From Spirochaetales bacterium (GTDB taxonomy: Bacteria; Spirochaetota; Spirochaetia; SZUA-6; JAFGRV01): a DNA stretch of 64,000 nucleotides. A program made the translations under genes and the position numbers. The stretch lies in assembly GCA_016930085.1 (NCBI GenBank), contig JAFGHO010000104.1, positions 1-64,000 on the forward strand, in the 5' to 3' direction. The notes beneath the pieces were generated by a model. It was not told the DNA's origin, searched no databases, and saw only the letters and a list, made by a program, of their open reading frames with translations. Shown here piece by piece: positions 43,652 to 51,481 of this stretch. The first letter of the stretch is position 1. Each line of letters starts with the position of its first letter.

Positions 43652-44116
43652 GTGAAAGCGCAATACATAAATCCGTTTCTGGAAGCTTCAATACATTTAT
43701 TCAAGGATTTTCTGAATGTAAAGCTGCGGTACCTGAAACCGTTCGTCAACTCGGACTCCCAGAACCTGAACGAGATCTCGGCAATTATTGGTTTGGCGGG
43801 CGATACAAAAGGCGCGGTTGTCCTGAGTTTTGAACGGGATACCGCGATCAAAATGGTCGCCCGTTTTTCAAAGAAGAACTATTTTGCCTTGAGCAGGGAG
43901 GTGATCGACGGTGTTGGGGAACTGGTGAACATTCTGGCGGGGAACGCGAAAAAAGATCTTCTGGATTTTCGTATTACCATCTCCCTGCCCGGCGTTATCA
44001 CGGGGAACAAATACAAGATCAACTGGCCGCAAAACATCCCGGTTATCACCATACCGTTCGAAAGCGAACTGGGTGCTTTTACCGTGAACGTTTCACTCAA
44101 AGACAAAAAAGACTGA
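43652..44116 (+). CDS. cheX: CheX-type CheY-P phosphatase
   Basis: 154 residues from GTG 43652; the nearby ATG at 43650 is immediately followed by TGA. GGAGG lies upstream. The conserved CheX/CheC motif ELVNILAGNAKK (about 91-102, the ExxN pair) is present, followed by PGVITGN. CheX dephosphorylates CheY-P in spirochaetes and Thermotoga. The 10-bp gap to cheY supports coupling. Confidence 0.88.
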   Translation: MKAQYINPFLEASIHLFKDFLNVKLRYLKPFVNSDSQNLNEISAIIGLAGDTKGAVVLSFERDTAIKMVARFSKKNYFALSREVIDGVGELVNILAGNAKKDLLDFRITISLPGVITGNKYKINWPQNIPVITIPFESELGAFTVNVSLKDKKD

Positions 44117-44162
44117 CGGACGATTATGAAGAGTGAACGATCAATTGTCGAAGGAGATGATT

Positions 44163-45782
44163 ATGTCAATAGAAAGCTTGTTTGCATTATCTAAGTTACC
44201 GGAAAAAAAGAAATGGGTATTCAGTGAGGAAGAGATCACGAAACTTTTCTGGAAATACAAGGGGCAGCTGCTCGAATACAAGAGAAATGCCGCGTTCTGG
44301 GCCGCGACAAACGAGAATTTGAAGACCGCCTATGAAACACTCGATGAACAGGAGCAGGCGCTCGAACGGGCATACAATCTGAATAAAAAATACCTCGACA
44401 ATATACAGGAAGGACTGCTGCTTATCGACAGGAATTTTATCATCCTGAGCCAGTATTCGACTTACCTCAAGTCATTATTCATGACCGACAAGATCGAGGG
44501 GGAATATATCATTGATTTTCTATTTCCGGACAAAAAGAAAAATATCCAGGAATGCATGGAACTGGAAAAGTATCTGACAATTCTTTTTCAGAACAAACAG
44601 GCCAGCATGGAAATGATCAATGAACTCAATCCCCTCATCGACAAGAAAATCCTCATCATGCGGGAGGGGCGTGAATATGAAAAGACCATCAATACCAGAT
44701 TTATCAGGATATACAAGGAAGAGGAGATCGAACACGTCATGATGATTTTCGAGGACAAGACGGAATCGATCAGAATGAAGAAGGAACTCGAAAAGGAAAA
44801 GTCGAGGAACAAGGCGGAACTCGACTCGATTCTCGCGATTCTTCGTGTGGGGCCGGACGCGTTCTTCGATTTTATAGAGGAGTCGAGCAGGATTCTGGAT
44901 TCGCTGAACAATCAGGTGCCGGATATCGATAAAAAGAATACACTCAATATGATGTTCAGGCAGATTCATTCGCTTAAAGGATCGGCCAAATATTTCGAAC
45001 TCAACCATATCGCCCATCTTTCTCACTCCCTCGAAGATGCGCTGTCCGGCTGTATAAAAGACGAGGGGTTGTGTACCACCGAAATCAAAAGAAAGATCAA
45101 CGCGATGATAGGCCACCTGTGGACCGAATTCCAGATTATCGACAAGCTGAATACGAGGTTTCAGATGTTCTATGAGCGGGCGGCCCAGCGTAACAATGAC
45201 AATGGGACGGTCAAGTTATCGGGTTTTTTCAATACACTCAAACGGATGACCAAAAACCTCGCGAAGGACCAGAGCAAGGAAGTGCAACTTCAAATCAAAA
45301 ATGATCTGAACGATTTTCCCTGTTTCAATCAATTGAAAACGCCCATCATACAGATAATCCGTAACGCAGTCTCTCACGGGATCGAGGATACATATGAGCG
45401 GTTGAGTCTTAAAAAAAAGCAGATAGGGAAAATCGATATGCGGTTTCATAAAGACGGGGACTCCTTTGTCATTGAAATAACCGATGACGGCCGGGGCCTT
45501 AATTTCGAGAAAATACGGGAAAAGGCGGTCGTAAAACACCTTATTCCGGACGATGTCAATTCAGTCCCCAAGGAAAAGCTGCTTCAGATCCTTTTTAATC
45601 CCGATTTCAGTTCACAAGAGGAGGCCAACGAAATATCGGGAAGGGGTTTCGGACTCGACATCGTCAAGAATGTTGTTTCGGAATTGCACGGCAAGGTGAC
45701 CGTTGCCACGAGGCCGAATATCGGGACCCGGTTTACCATTAAAATTCCCGATACGAAGGGGGGGGCGCGTCATGTCAAATGA
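44163..45782 (+). CDS. CheA-like Hpt/histidine kinase without CheW-like domain
   Basis: 539 residues from ATG 44163 (AAGGAG 6 bp ahead; an earlier GTG at 44133 is in frame). Order: shared N-terminal module (about 18-78, FWKYKG...KRN...ATNENLK), PAS-like region (80-205), a coiled-coil linker, an Hpt/P1-like domain with His269 in RQIHSLKGSAKYF, and a HATPase (about 350-530) with IRNAVSHGIE, DDGRGLNF and GRGFGLDIVKN. These match the P1 and P4 domains of CheA, but the P3 dimerisation and P5 (CheW-like) domains are not apparent. It is soluble and probably phosphorylates the operon's CheY. It overlaps the GRAS gene by 11 bp. Confidence 0.85.
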   Translation: MSIESLFALSKLPEKKKWVFSEEEITKLFWKYKGQLLEYKRNAAFWAATNENLKTAYETLDEQEQALERAYNLNKKYLDNIQEGLLLIDRNFIILSQYSTYLKSLFMTDKIEGEYIIDFLFPDKKKNIQECMELEKYLTILFQNKQASMEMINELNPLIDKKILIMREGREYEKTINTRFIRIYKEEEIEHVMMIFEDKTESIRMKKELEKEKSRNKAELDSILAILRVGPDAFFDFIEESSRILDSLNNQVPDIDKKNTLNMMFRQIHSLKGSAKYFELNHIAHLSHSLEDALSGCIKDEGLCTTEIKRKINAMIGHLWTEFQIIDKLNTRFQMFYERAAQRNNDNGTVKLSGFFNTLKRMTKNLAKDQSKEVQLQIKNDLNDFPCFNQLKTPIIQIIRNAVSHGIEDTYERLSLKKKQIGKIDMRFHKDGDSFVIEITDDGRGLNFEKIREKAVVKHLIPDDVNSVPKEKLLQILFNPDFSSQEEANEISGRGFGLDIVKNVVSELHGKVTVATRPNIGTRFTIKIPDTKGGARHVK

Positions 45783-46860
45783 CCTGATTTATTCCAAATT
45801 CAAGAAAGTATGCGATTCGTTCGTGCACAACGACAAAGCGGGTGCACGGAAACAGGCAAAGGAACTCGTCCTGGAACGTATGCCGGAGGATATCACGAAT
45901 GAGGCGCTGTTGTCCCACATATGTACCTCCTCACTCATCGCGCGGCTCGACAATGCATCGTATCAGATGAACAATCTCTATCTTACGCATTTCGAGATAC
46001 CCCAAATCGAACTCTTTTATAAAATGCACAGGGCATATCCGCAGGTCGCGGCCAGTCATTATATTGCGAATCAATTTATCGAGCAGATGATAGGGAACCT
46101 GTTGTCCGTCACCATATTCGATATCGGGATAGGCAAAGGGAAACAACTCGAATCCCTTCTCTACTCCCTCTGCGACCGGGGATATAATATCCGGAACGTC
46201 GTCATCATCGGTCTTGACCCGGATCCGGAAAACCTCTCGAGCTGCGAAAAGACCTTCATGCAGATGAACGGCAGGGTTTATTTCGACGTCGCCTTTCATC
46301 CCATTTGCGATCTGATCGAAAACCTCGACGAAAAGGATTTCGGCCATATTCGATCGATCGCGGAAGGTAATCTTGTCATCAATTCGGCATACGCCATGCA
46401 CCATGTGTCGCATCCGATAAACGATACGGAATACCGGACAAGACTTTTCGCGAAACTCAAGTCCCTCGATCCGCTATTGTTCACCCTCACGGAACCGAAC
46501 GCGGATCACGACAATGAATCGCTTTCGAGGAGGGCGGAAAACTGCTGGCGGCATTTTTCCGTGGTGTTCAATCTTGTCGACCGTTCGGATTTGAGTGAAG
46601 AACACAAACTCGTTATCAAGGATATGTTCTTCGGCAGGGAAATACGCGATATTTTCGGGGTCAGCGATCATTTGCGGAGTGAACGCCATGAAAGCACGGA
46701 AAGCTGGATGCTTCGGCTCAAGCGTGCGGGATTCCGGCCCTACGATTGCGGCCATATAACCGTCCGGCTTCCGGATTATTGCGAGGTGGATATCGGAAAG
46801 GGGCTTGTAAGACTCGGTTACATGACAACCCCGCTTATTGCCGTCTTCGCATACAGGTAG
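45772..46860 (+). CDS. Bacterial GRAS-domain protein (SAM-methyltransferase-like)
   Basis: 362 residues from ATG 45772 (overlapping the kinase stop by 11 bp). It has the pattern of plant GRAS proteins: HRAYPQVAASHYIANQFIEQM (about 86-106; plant 'YP..k..H..ANqaI'), a VHIID-like motif VTIFDIGIGKGKQLESLL (about 113-130) that forms the Rossmann SAM loop, a region around ENCWRHFSVVFNLVDRSD, then FFGREIRDIFGVSDHLRSERHES...WMLRLKRAGF (about 285-325), matching the plant 'lfGreI.nivA..G..R.ERhE....W..rm..aGF' segment. Bacterial GRAS proteins are proposed methyltransferases or small-molecule binders. Here it may methylate or sense a signal in the CheY/partner-switch circuit (inference). Confidence 0.8.
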   Translation: MSNDLIYSKFKKVCDSFVHNDKAGARKQAKELVLERMPEDITNEALLSHICTSSLIARLDNASYQMNNLYLTHFEIPQIELFYKMHRAYPQVAASHYIANQFIEQMIGNLLSVTIFDIGIGKGKQLESLLYSLCDRGYNIRNVVIIGLDPDPENLSSCEKTFMQMNGRVYFDVAFHPICDLIENLDEKDFGHIRSIAEGNLVINSAYAMHHVSHPINDTEYRTRLFAKLKSLDPLLFTLTEPNADHDNESLSRRAENCWRHFSVVFNLVDRSDLSEEHKLVIKDMFFGREIRDIFGVSDHLRSERHESTESWMLRLKRAGFRPYDCGHITVRLPDYCEVDIGKGLVRLGYMTTPLIAVFAYR

Positions 46861-46879
46861 ATTGAAAAAGGAGGATGCT

Positions 46880-47410
46880 ATGTGTGAATCAGAATTAAAG
46901 GTATTCGGCGCATTGATTATGGGATACGCGCAGGCTTGCCTGAATCTCAATATTATCGCGGGAAGGAAAGTATCGGAGTTTCTCGGAGATATTCAGCCGA
47001 CCGAATGGTACCCGCTCAGCCAATGGACCGAACTCGAAAAAATCGTCGTGCAATCCTACAGAAATGCGGACGCAATCCTCGAACGCGTCGGCATGGAGAT
47101 GATGCTTGCCTGGTACAATTTCGGTCCGGGGAAAGATATAATCGTGAAGGGAATCGATTTTCTCCATTTTCAGACGAGTTCCGAAGGGTACGCAAGTGTC
47201 GTCAAGGGTCCGGCGGAAAAGGTGGGTTCGTTTTCATTGAAATCGGTGGACGAGAAAGAAGGAAAGGCGGTCGTTCAAACGACAACGCCTTTTCACAGAA
47301 AAATGGAATGCGGCGTACTTATCGGCGGCATGAAGGCCCCCGGCGATATCGATTATATCGATGTCGTCAACGAGGGAGATTCCGATACGCTTGAAATCGA
47401 GTTTCACTAG
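46880..47410 (+). CDS. Small sensor-like protein, unknown family
   Basis: 176 residues from ATG 46880 behind AAAAGGAGG. An alpha/beta protein with AGRKVSEFL, LSQWTELEKIVVQSYRNADAILERVGMEMML (helical) and later beta strands (GVLIGGMKAPGDIDYIDV). The arrangement is loosely like bacterial V4R/HNOB-type ligand-binding domains, but no diagnostic cysteine or histidine pattern was found, so I leave it unnamed. The operon position between GRAS and the phosphatase suggests a sensory or adaptor role. Confidence 0.65.
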   Translation: MCESELKVFGALIMGYAQACLNLNIIAGRKVSEFLGDIQPTEWYPLSQWTELEKIVVQSYRNADAILERVGMEMMLAWYNFGPGKDIIVKGIDFLHFQTSSEGYASVVKGPAEKVGSFSLKSVDEKEGKAVVQTTTPFHRKMECGVLIGGMKAPGDIDYIDVVNEGDSDTLEIEFH

Positions 47411-47416
47411 ACGCCT

Positions 47417-48340
47417 ATGACATTGGATTCATTGCTCAACAGGGAAACACCTCCGCCTCCGGACGAGTTCAATCTGGATTACGAGGAGCTGGTCAGGTTT
47501 TTCTGGAAGTACAAGGGACTCGAACTCGAAGCGAAACGCAATACCGAATTCTGGGAGGCTACAAATGAAAATCTCAAGGACGCCTATCACCGGCTCGACA
47601 ATCAGGAACGGGAACTCGAACGCGTCTACGGCCTGGTTCAGGAAGACCTTTCTGTCGCCCACGGCATACAGGATGCACTGCTTCCCTCGTTGCAGACGGA
47701 AAAAGGCGTTCCCTTTGAAATCGCAATATACAACAAGCAGCTCAAGGAAGTGGGGGGCGATTACTTTGATTTTTTCAGGACGAAAAGCAATCATTTCGCG
47801 GTCGGCGTTTTCGATATTTCCGGACACGGCGTCTCCGCCGCGCTTATCATGGCATACCTGAAGTCGCAGTTCACGCTTGTCATGGAAAAGTGCGATTCAC
47901 CCGGGGAGATCGTCGAACAGGTCAACCTCCTCTCCATGGCGTTTTTCAGAAAAATAAAAAGGTATGCGGTCGTCAACCTGGTCGTGATAAGGCCCCGGCA
48001 TATCACGTATGTCTGCGCCGGGGGATACGGGATTCTCGTTCATGACGGTATATTATGCAGTTTCGCAAAAAATTCCAATTTTTTGGGTCTGAGGGAAAAG
48101 CCGTTTGACGATTTCACCCTTCCCGTCGTCCGGGGCGATCTTCTGGTACTCCATACCGACGGTATCATCGAGACACAGAACAATGACGGGGACGATTATT
48201 CCGCCGGCCGGCTGCACCGCCTTATCAGGGAGCACTGGAGGGACGATGTGAATGAAATACTCAATTGCTGCATACAGGATTACAATAAATTCAAAACCGG
48301 TGATCAGGACGACGTCACATTGATAATCATTCGTTTTTAG
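47417..48340 (+). CDS. SpoIIE/RsbU-type PP2C phosphatase with shared N-terminal module
   Basis: 307 residues. The N-terminal module (about 12-75, with RFFWKYKG, KRN, ATNENLK, LERVY) is clearly homologous to that of the kinase at 44163. The phosphatase domain (about 85-305) has GGDYFDFF (metal Asp), VFDISGHGVSAALIM, LHTDGIIE and DDVTLI, all typical of PPM/SpoIIE phosphatases that dephosphorylate STAS anti-anti-sigma factors. It likely acts on the slr1659/STAS-like protein made two genes downstream. Confidence 0.88.
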   Translation: MTLDSLLNRETPPPPDEFNLDYEELVRFFWKYKGLELEAKRNTEFWEATNENLKDAYHRLDNQERELERVYGLVQEDLSVAHGIQDALLPSLQTEKGVPFEIAIYNKQLKEVGGDYFDFFRTKSNHFAVGVFDISGHGVSAALIMAYLKSQFTLVMEKCDSPGEIVEQVNLLSMAFFRKIKRYAVVNLVVIRPRHITYVCAGGYGILVHDGILCSFAKNSNFLGLREKPFDDFTLPVVRGDLLVLHTDGIIETQNNDGDDYSAGRLHRLIREHWRDDVNEILNCCIQDYNKFKTGDQDDVTLIIIRF

Positions 48341-48349
48341 GAGGAGTCT

Positions 48350-48865
48350 ATGGAATCGACAAAAACAAAAAAAGCACCTGATATTTCGTTGGCTATTAAC
48401 GTCAAACCGCTCTCATCACTCTCGTATGGGGCATCCAGTCTGTTGGGAGATATCAATGCGCTGCTTGCGAAATTTTTTTATTCACAGACGACGGCAAAAA
48501 AGGTGTATGTGACGCTTTGCGAGCTTGTCTCGAATGTCGTCGATTATATCCGGTTTCCCGGCAGCAGTCTGAAAGTCGAACTGAAGTTTTCCGGTGAGGA
48601 TACGATTATAAAGGTAAAAAACAAGGTGGACAAAGACCGGTTTGAGAGTGTCAAAGCCCATATCGACAGTATCAGGGAATCGGGGGATCCCGTTACTTAT
48701 TTTTCGGAAACGATTTCAAAAAAGAGAAAGGAAGGGGTGACTCACGGCCTGGGACTTTTACGGCTTTTTATCGAGAGTTCGCCGCGGATTTCGGCTACAT
48801 TCAATGACAAAACGTCCTATATGACAATCGAAACAAAACTCGATACAAGGAGTCTGTTATGTTGA
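48350..48865 (+). CDS. RsbW-like anti-sigma kinase (HATPase)
   Basis: 171 residues behind TAGGAGG. GHKL-type ATPase with N-box ELVSNVVDY (about 63-71), and GLGLLRLF (about 140-147) for the lid glycines. Length and composition fit the serine kinases RsbW/SpoIIAB that bind and phosphorylate STAS partners; part of the D-box region (IIKVKNKVD) departs from the usual DxGxG, so ATP binding may be altered. The next gene overlaps by 7 bp. Confidence 0.78.
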   Translation: MESTKTKKAPDISLAINVKPLSSLSYGASSLLGDINALLAKFFYSQTTAKKVYVTLCELVSNVVDYIRFPGSSLKVELKFSGEDTIIKVKNKVDKDRFESVKAHIDSIRESGDPVTYFSETISKKRKEGVTHGLGLLRLFIESSPRISATFNDKTSYMTIETKLDTRSLLC

Positions 48866-49260
48866 TACTTACCTATGGAGAAATCATCGAAAGCGGCACA
48901 AGTGTTTTTACATCGGTCGCCTATTTCGATAAGGGAAAGCTTGTCCTTTCATTCAAGGGGGTGATCCGGGTTGATAATCCGGGGAAACAGCTTTTGCCGT
49001 TTATCATCGAACTCGCGCAAAAGCTGAGGAATAAGGAAATCGATTCCTGTGAACTTGATTTTTCCGAACTCACCTACTGCAACTCGAACGGGTTTTATTC
49101 ACTCATGGATATAGCGGAAACCATATACAAAAATACGCAAAGTCCGGTCACGGTGAAACGTCTGAAAAATGACGACTGGCAGCAGCAGATTCTTCCGATT
49201 CTTCTCAATCTCGATGAAAAACGGATCGCCGAAAGAACCATTGTCGTGGACCTGGATTGA
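48859..49260 (+). CDS. STAS-like (slr1659 superfamily) anti-anti-sigma protein
   Basis: 133 residues; ATG overlaps the kinase by 7 bp. Strand-helix pattern of STAS-like proteins, with ELDFSELTYCNSNGFYSLMDIAE (about 57-78), where a Ser/Asn stands at the phosphorylation site (YCNSNG). It resembles the slr1659-type anti-sigma antagonists. Last gene of the operon, before a strong terminator. Confidence 0.75.
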   Translation: MLILTYGEIIESGTSVFTSVAYFDKGKLVLSFKGVIRVDNPGKQLLPFIIELAQKLRNKEIDSCELDFSELTYCNSNGFYSLMDIAETIYKNTQSPVTVKRLKNDDWQQQILPILLNLDEKRIAERTIVVDLD

Positions 49261-49549
49261 TGAATGTCACGATACCGCATTCGGGGAACAACTCCTCCGG
49301 AGGCGGTTTTTAACGTTGTGGTTATGTGAAAGGATACTCCGTCGTGAGGTTGTCGAACCTCCGGGGGTATCCTTTCTTTTTCGATTATGCTTCGAAGGAA
49401 TGCCTTGTGCGCCGATAGTATTGAAACCAGGCGTGATTCTTTCAGGTGATACTCCTTGTATAATTATTTTCATACATTGTCTAATGCAAAAAAGTACGTG
49501 CTGCTTCGTTTAAATGCTAAACTCGACAGACTCCTAACGTTTTCTCCGA
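49261..49549. other. Intergenic stretch between the operon end and the 49585 promoter
   Basis: 289 bp; 324 bp separate the genes in all. It holds only the terminator at 49331-49382. No other gene or repeat is visible. Confidence 0.5.
49331..49382 (+). terminator. Intrinsic terminator of the signalling operon
   Basis: AGGATACTCC (49331-49340) pairs with GGGGGTATCCT (49363-49373), with an inner GAGGTT-GTCG-AACCTC hairpin, followed by a T-rich tract (TTTCTTTTT). It lies 70 bp after the last stop codon. Confidence 0.85.
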
Positions 49550-49578
49550 TTGACAAGGCCGCGGAGTAATCTTACAAT
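49550..49578 (+). promoter_or_regulatory. Promoter with leaderless ATG (49585 gene)
   Basis: Perfect -35 TTGACA (49550-49555), 17-bp spacer, TACAAT (49573-49578); the ATG begins 7 nt after the -10 box, at the expected +1. No ribosome binding site lies between them. Confidence 0.6.
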
Positions 49579-49584
49579 TGTATT

Positions 49585-50796
49585 ATGAAATCACATTATA
49601 AAATGATTATAACGTTGTCCTGTCTGCTTTCTTTTGTTTTTCCGGTCGCACTACTTTTTGCTGTGGATAATATCTCTCTTGAAGAAGCGATCGGGGACAT
49701 GCGGGGTCTCGTGGAGGAGAAGATCGCCGGATCTCCCGGGGACGATGCAAAAACGATCGCCGTGTATCGTTTCACGGAAAACGGAGGAAGGACAATGCTT
49801 GGAGATTATATTTCGAGTGAAGTCGCTTCCCGTTTTTCACGGACGGAGAACGCGCGCATCAAGATTTTGTCGAGAAAGAAAATGGACGATATTCTTGCCG
49901 AGCATGAGTTTCAATTCTTGGATTTAACAGATGCCGCAAAAAGCGTCAAGATCGGAAAAATACTGAACGCCGAATATATCGTGACCGGTGATATCTTCAC
50001 TGCAAAGGATACCGTCAAACTCAATATACTCCTGATCGACATCGAAACCGCTGAAATCGTGATCGGCAATTCGTACTCCATTCCGGTCGATGCCGATATC
50101 GCGGCGTTGATCGATGCGGGAAGCGTTGAAGGGTCGGGGACGGCCGGAAACGGAAAACCGGAACTTCCAAAGCCTCCCGTGACGCCGGTATATGTTTTTA
50201 CAGACGGCTTTGAAAGGTTCGATGAAAGTTTCTGGACGAAAACCTCGGTAAACAAGGAACTTCAACTGGAGGCGCAGGACGGAAAACTCGTCATCACGGG
50301 TAAATTCAGGAAGGGCCGGCTCAACAGCATCAATGACGTGGCCTCGAAACCCTTCAGAGTGAAATCCTTTGCCATGGAAATCGGTTTCAGGGACCCGCTT
50401 CGTTCGTCCGAGGCAATCGTCTTCAGCGTCGAAAATACGGGATATCCGTTTTTTGCCGGTTCCGCGGGACTGGCTATGGCCGTCAATTTCGAGAAAGAGT
50501 ACTACAAGTTTTCGTGGTTCAAAGACGGTGAGTGGCATTACAAAGAAGAAGCGCTGAAGCTGGATCTCCTTGGAGACGAGGATAAGACATTCCACCGTCT
50601 CAAACTCGTTTTTGACGAGGAAACGAAAACCGCATACGGGTACCTGGACGATACCCTGATCGATGCGACGGGCGATTTTACCTTCAAGCGAAGCGAAAAG
50701 CTTACAGTCAATCTTCAGATGCGGGAGTCGGTCAGCGATACCGGCAAGGATGTTCGGGTGGAGTTCGACGATTATAAAAGTTCGATCGCGTTTTAG
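49585..50796 (+). CDS. CsgG/FlgO-like lipoprotein-type domain fused to a concanavalin-like domain
   Basis: 403 residues with a signal peptide (about 1-26). The N-terminal domain (about 55-180) resembles CsgG/LpoB/FlgO folds, with TIAVYRFTENGGRTMLGDYISSEVASRF, ILSRKKMDDILAEHEF and AEYIVTGDIF. The C-terminal domain (about 205-403) is a beta sandwich like laminin-G/3-keto-disaccharide-type modules (FDESFWTKTSV, LVITGKFRKG, HRLKLVFDEETKTAYGYLDDT). The fusion is unusual, and the role is probably envelope or sugar binding. It has a leaderless-looking promoter. Confidence 0.75.
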   Translation: MKSHYKMIITLSCLLSFVFPVALLFAVDNISLEEAIGDMRGLVEEKIAGSPGDDAKTIAVYRFTENGGRTMLGDYISSEVASRFSRTENARIKILSRKKMDDILAEHEFQFLDLTDAAKSVKIGKILNAEYIVTGDIFTAKDTVKLNILLIDIETAEIVIGNSYSIPVDADIAALIDAGSVEGSGTAGNGKPELPKPPVTPVYVFTDGFERFDESFWTKTSVNKELQLEAQDGKLVITGKFRKGRLNSINDVASKPFRVKSFAMEIGFRDPLRSSEAIVFSVENTGYPFFAGSAGLAMAVNFEKEYYKFSWFKDGEWHYKEEALKLDLLGDEDKTFHRLKLVFDEETKTAYGYLDDTLIDATGDFTFKRSEKLTVNLQMRESVSDTGKDVRVEFDDYKSSIAF

Positions 50797-50846
50797 GGCG
50801 GTATCAAAGGTTAGCAGGTACAAACGCGGTGTTTGCCGAACCGGAA

Positions 50847-51461
50847 TCATTCGGGGATAACAGGCTGATACGATTCGCCGCATGTAACGATTGCAATACA
50901 TTCGACTCCCGTCCCTGAAAAGGTATGTTTGAACAATCCTTTTTTCCAGAGACAATCCTGGAACGTCACCAGGTCTTCGAGTTCCGCGGAAAGCCCACCG
51001 GTTTCGCAGATTATATCGATTAAGCCTAAAAGAGAATAATTCTCCCCTTCTTTTTCCACAAAACATGAATAACAGCCTTCCCGCAACAGGAGTTCGAAGG
51101 TCGAACTTCCGTCGGTCTGTTCTTCCGTTATGATGTCGATCAGTTCATAGTTGTACATACTCACGTCTTCCGGCGGAATGGGAAGTCTTTCCCTTCTGAC
51201 ACGGAGGCGATACCGGTAGCCGAGCCGGTAAATGTTGTCGAAACCGGCGATTGTATCATGCAAGTAATACCATCCGGGGGGGGGTCCGGGATAATCGCTT
51301 CGTGCAATATAGGTGATTGCCGGACCTATCCCGACATTGACCGCCGCCTTGTAATGGTGTATTTCGATGATCATTTCAACGGAATTGTTCACTGCTTCGC
51401 ATCCGGAAAGGAAAAGGAGGAGAAAGCATATCGTACAGGATTGTATCGATATTTTCTTCAT
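50847..51461 (-). CDS. Lipoprotein with a DUF4377-like domain
   Basis: 204 residues; lipobox LLLFLSGC (Cys about 21). The pattern HDTIAGFDNIYRLGYRYRLRVRRERLPIPPEDVSMYNYELIDIITEE resembles DUF4377, a domain in secreted envelope proteins that follows a GYeY.L.V pattern with PP.D; the function of DUF4377 is unknown. It has an ATG start, with GCGAGAG upstream, and shares the 20-bp gap and strand with the DUF362-dockerin gene. Confidence 0.65.
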   Translation of the reverse strand: MKKISIQSCTICFLLLFLSGCEAVNNSVEMIIEIHHYKAAVNVGIGPAITYIARSDYPGPPPGWYYLHDTIAGFDNIYRLGYRYRLRVRRERLPIPPEDVSMYNYELIDIITEEQTDGSSTFELLLREGCYSCFVEKEGENYSLLGLIDIICETGGLSAELEDLVTFQDCLWKKGLFKHTFSGTGVECIAIVTCGESYQPVIPE

Positions 51462-51481
51462 CGGCCACTCTCGCTTAAAGG

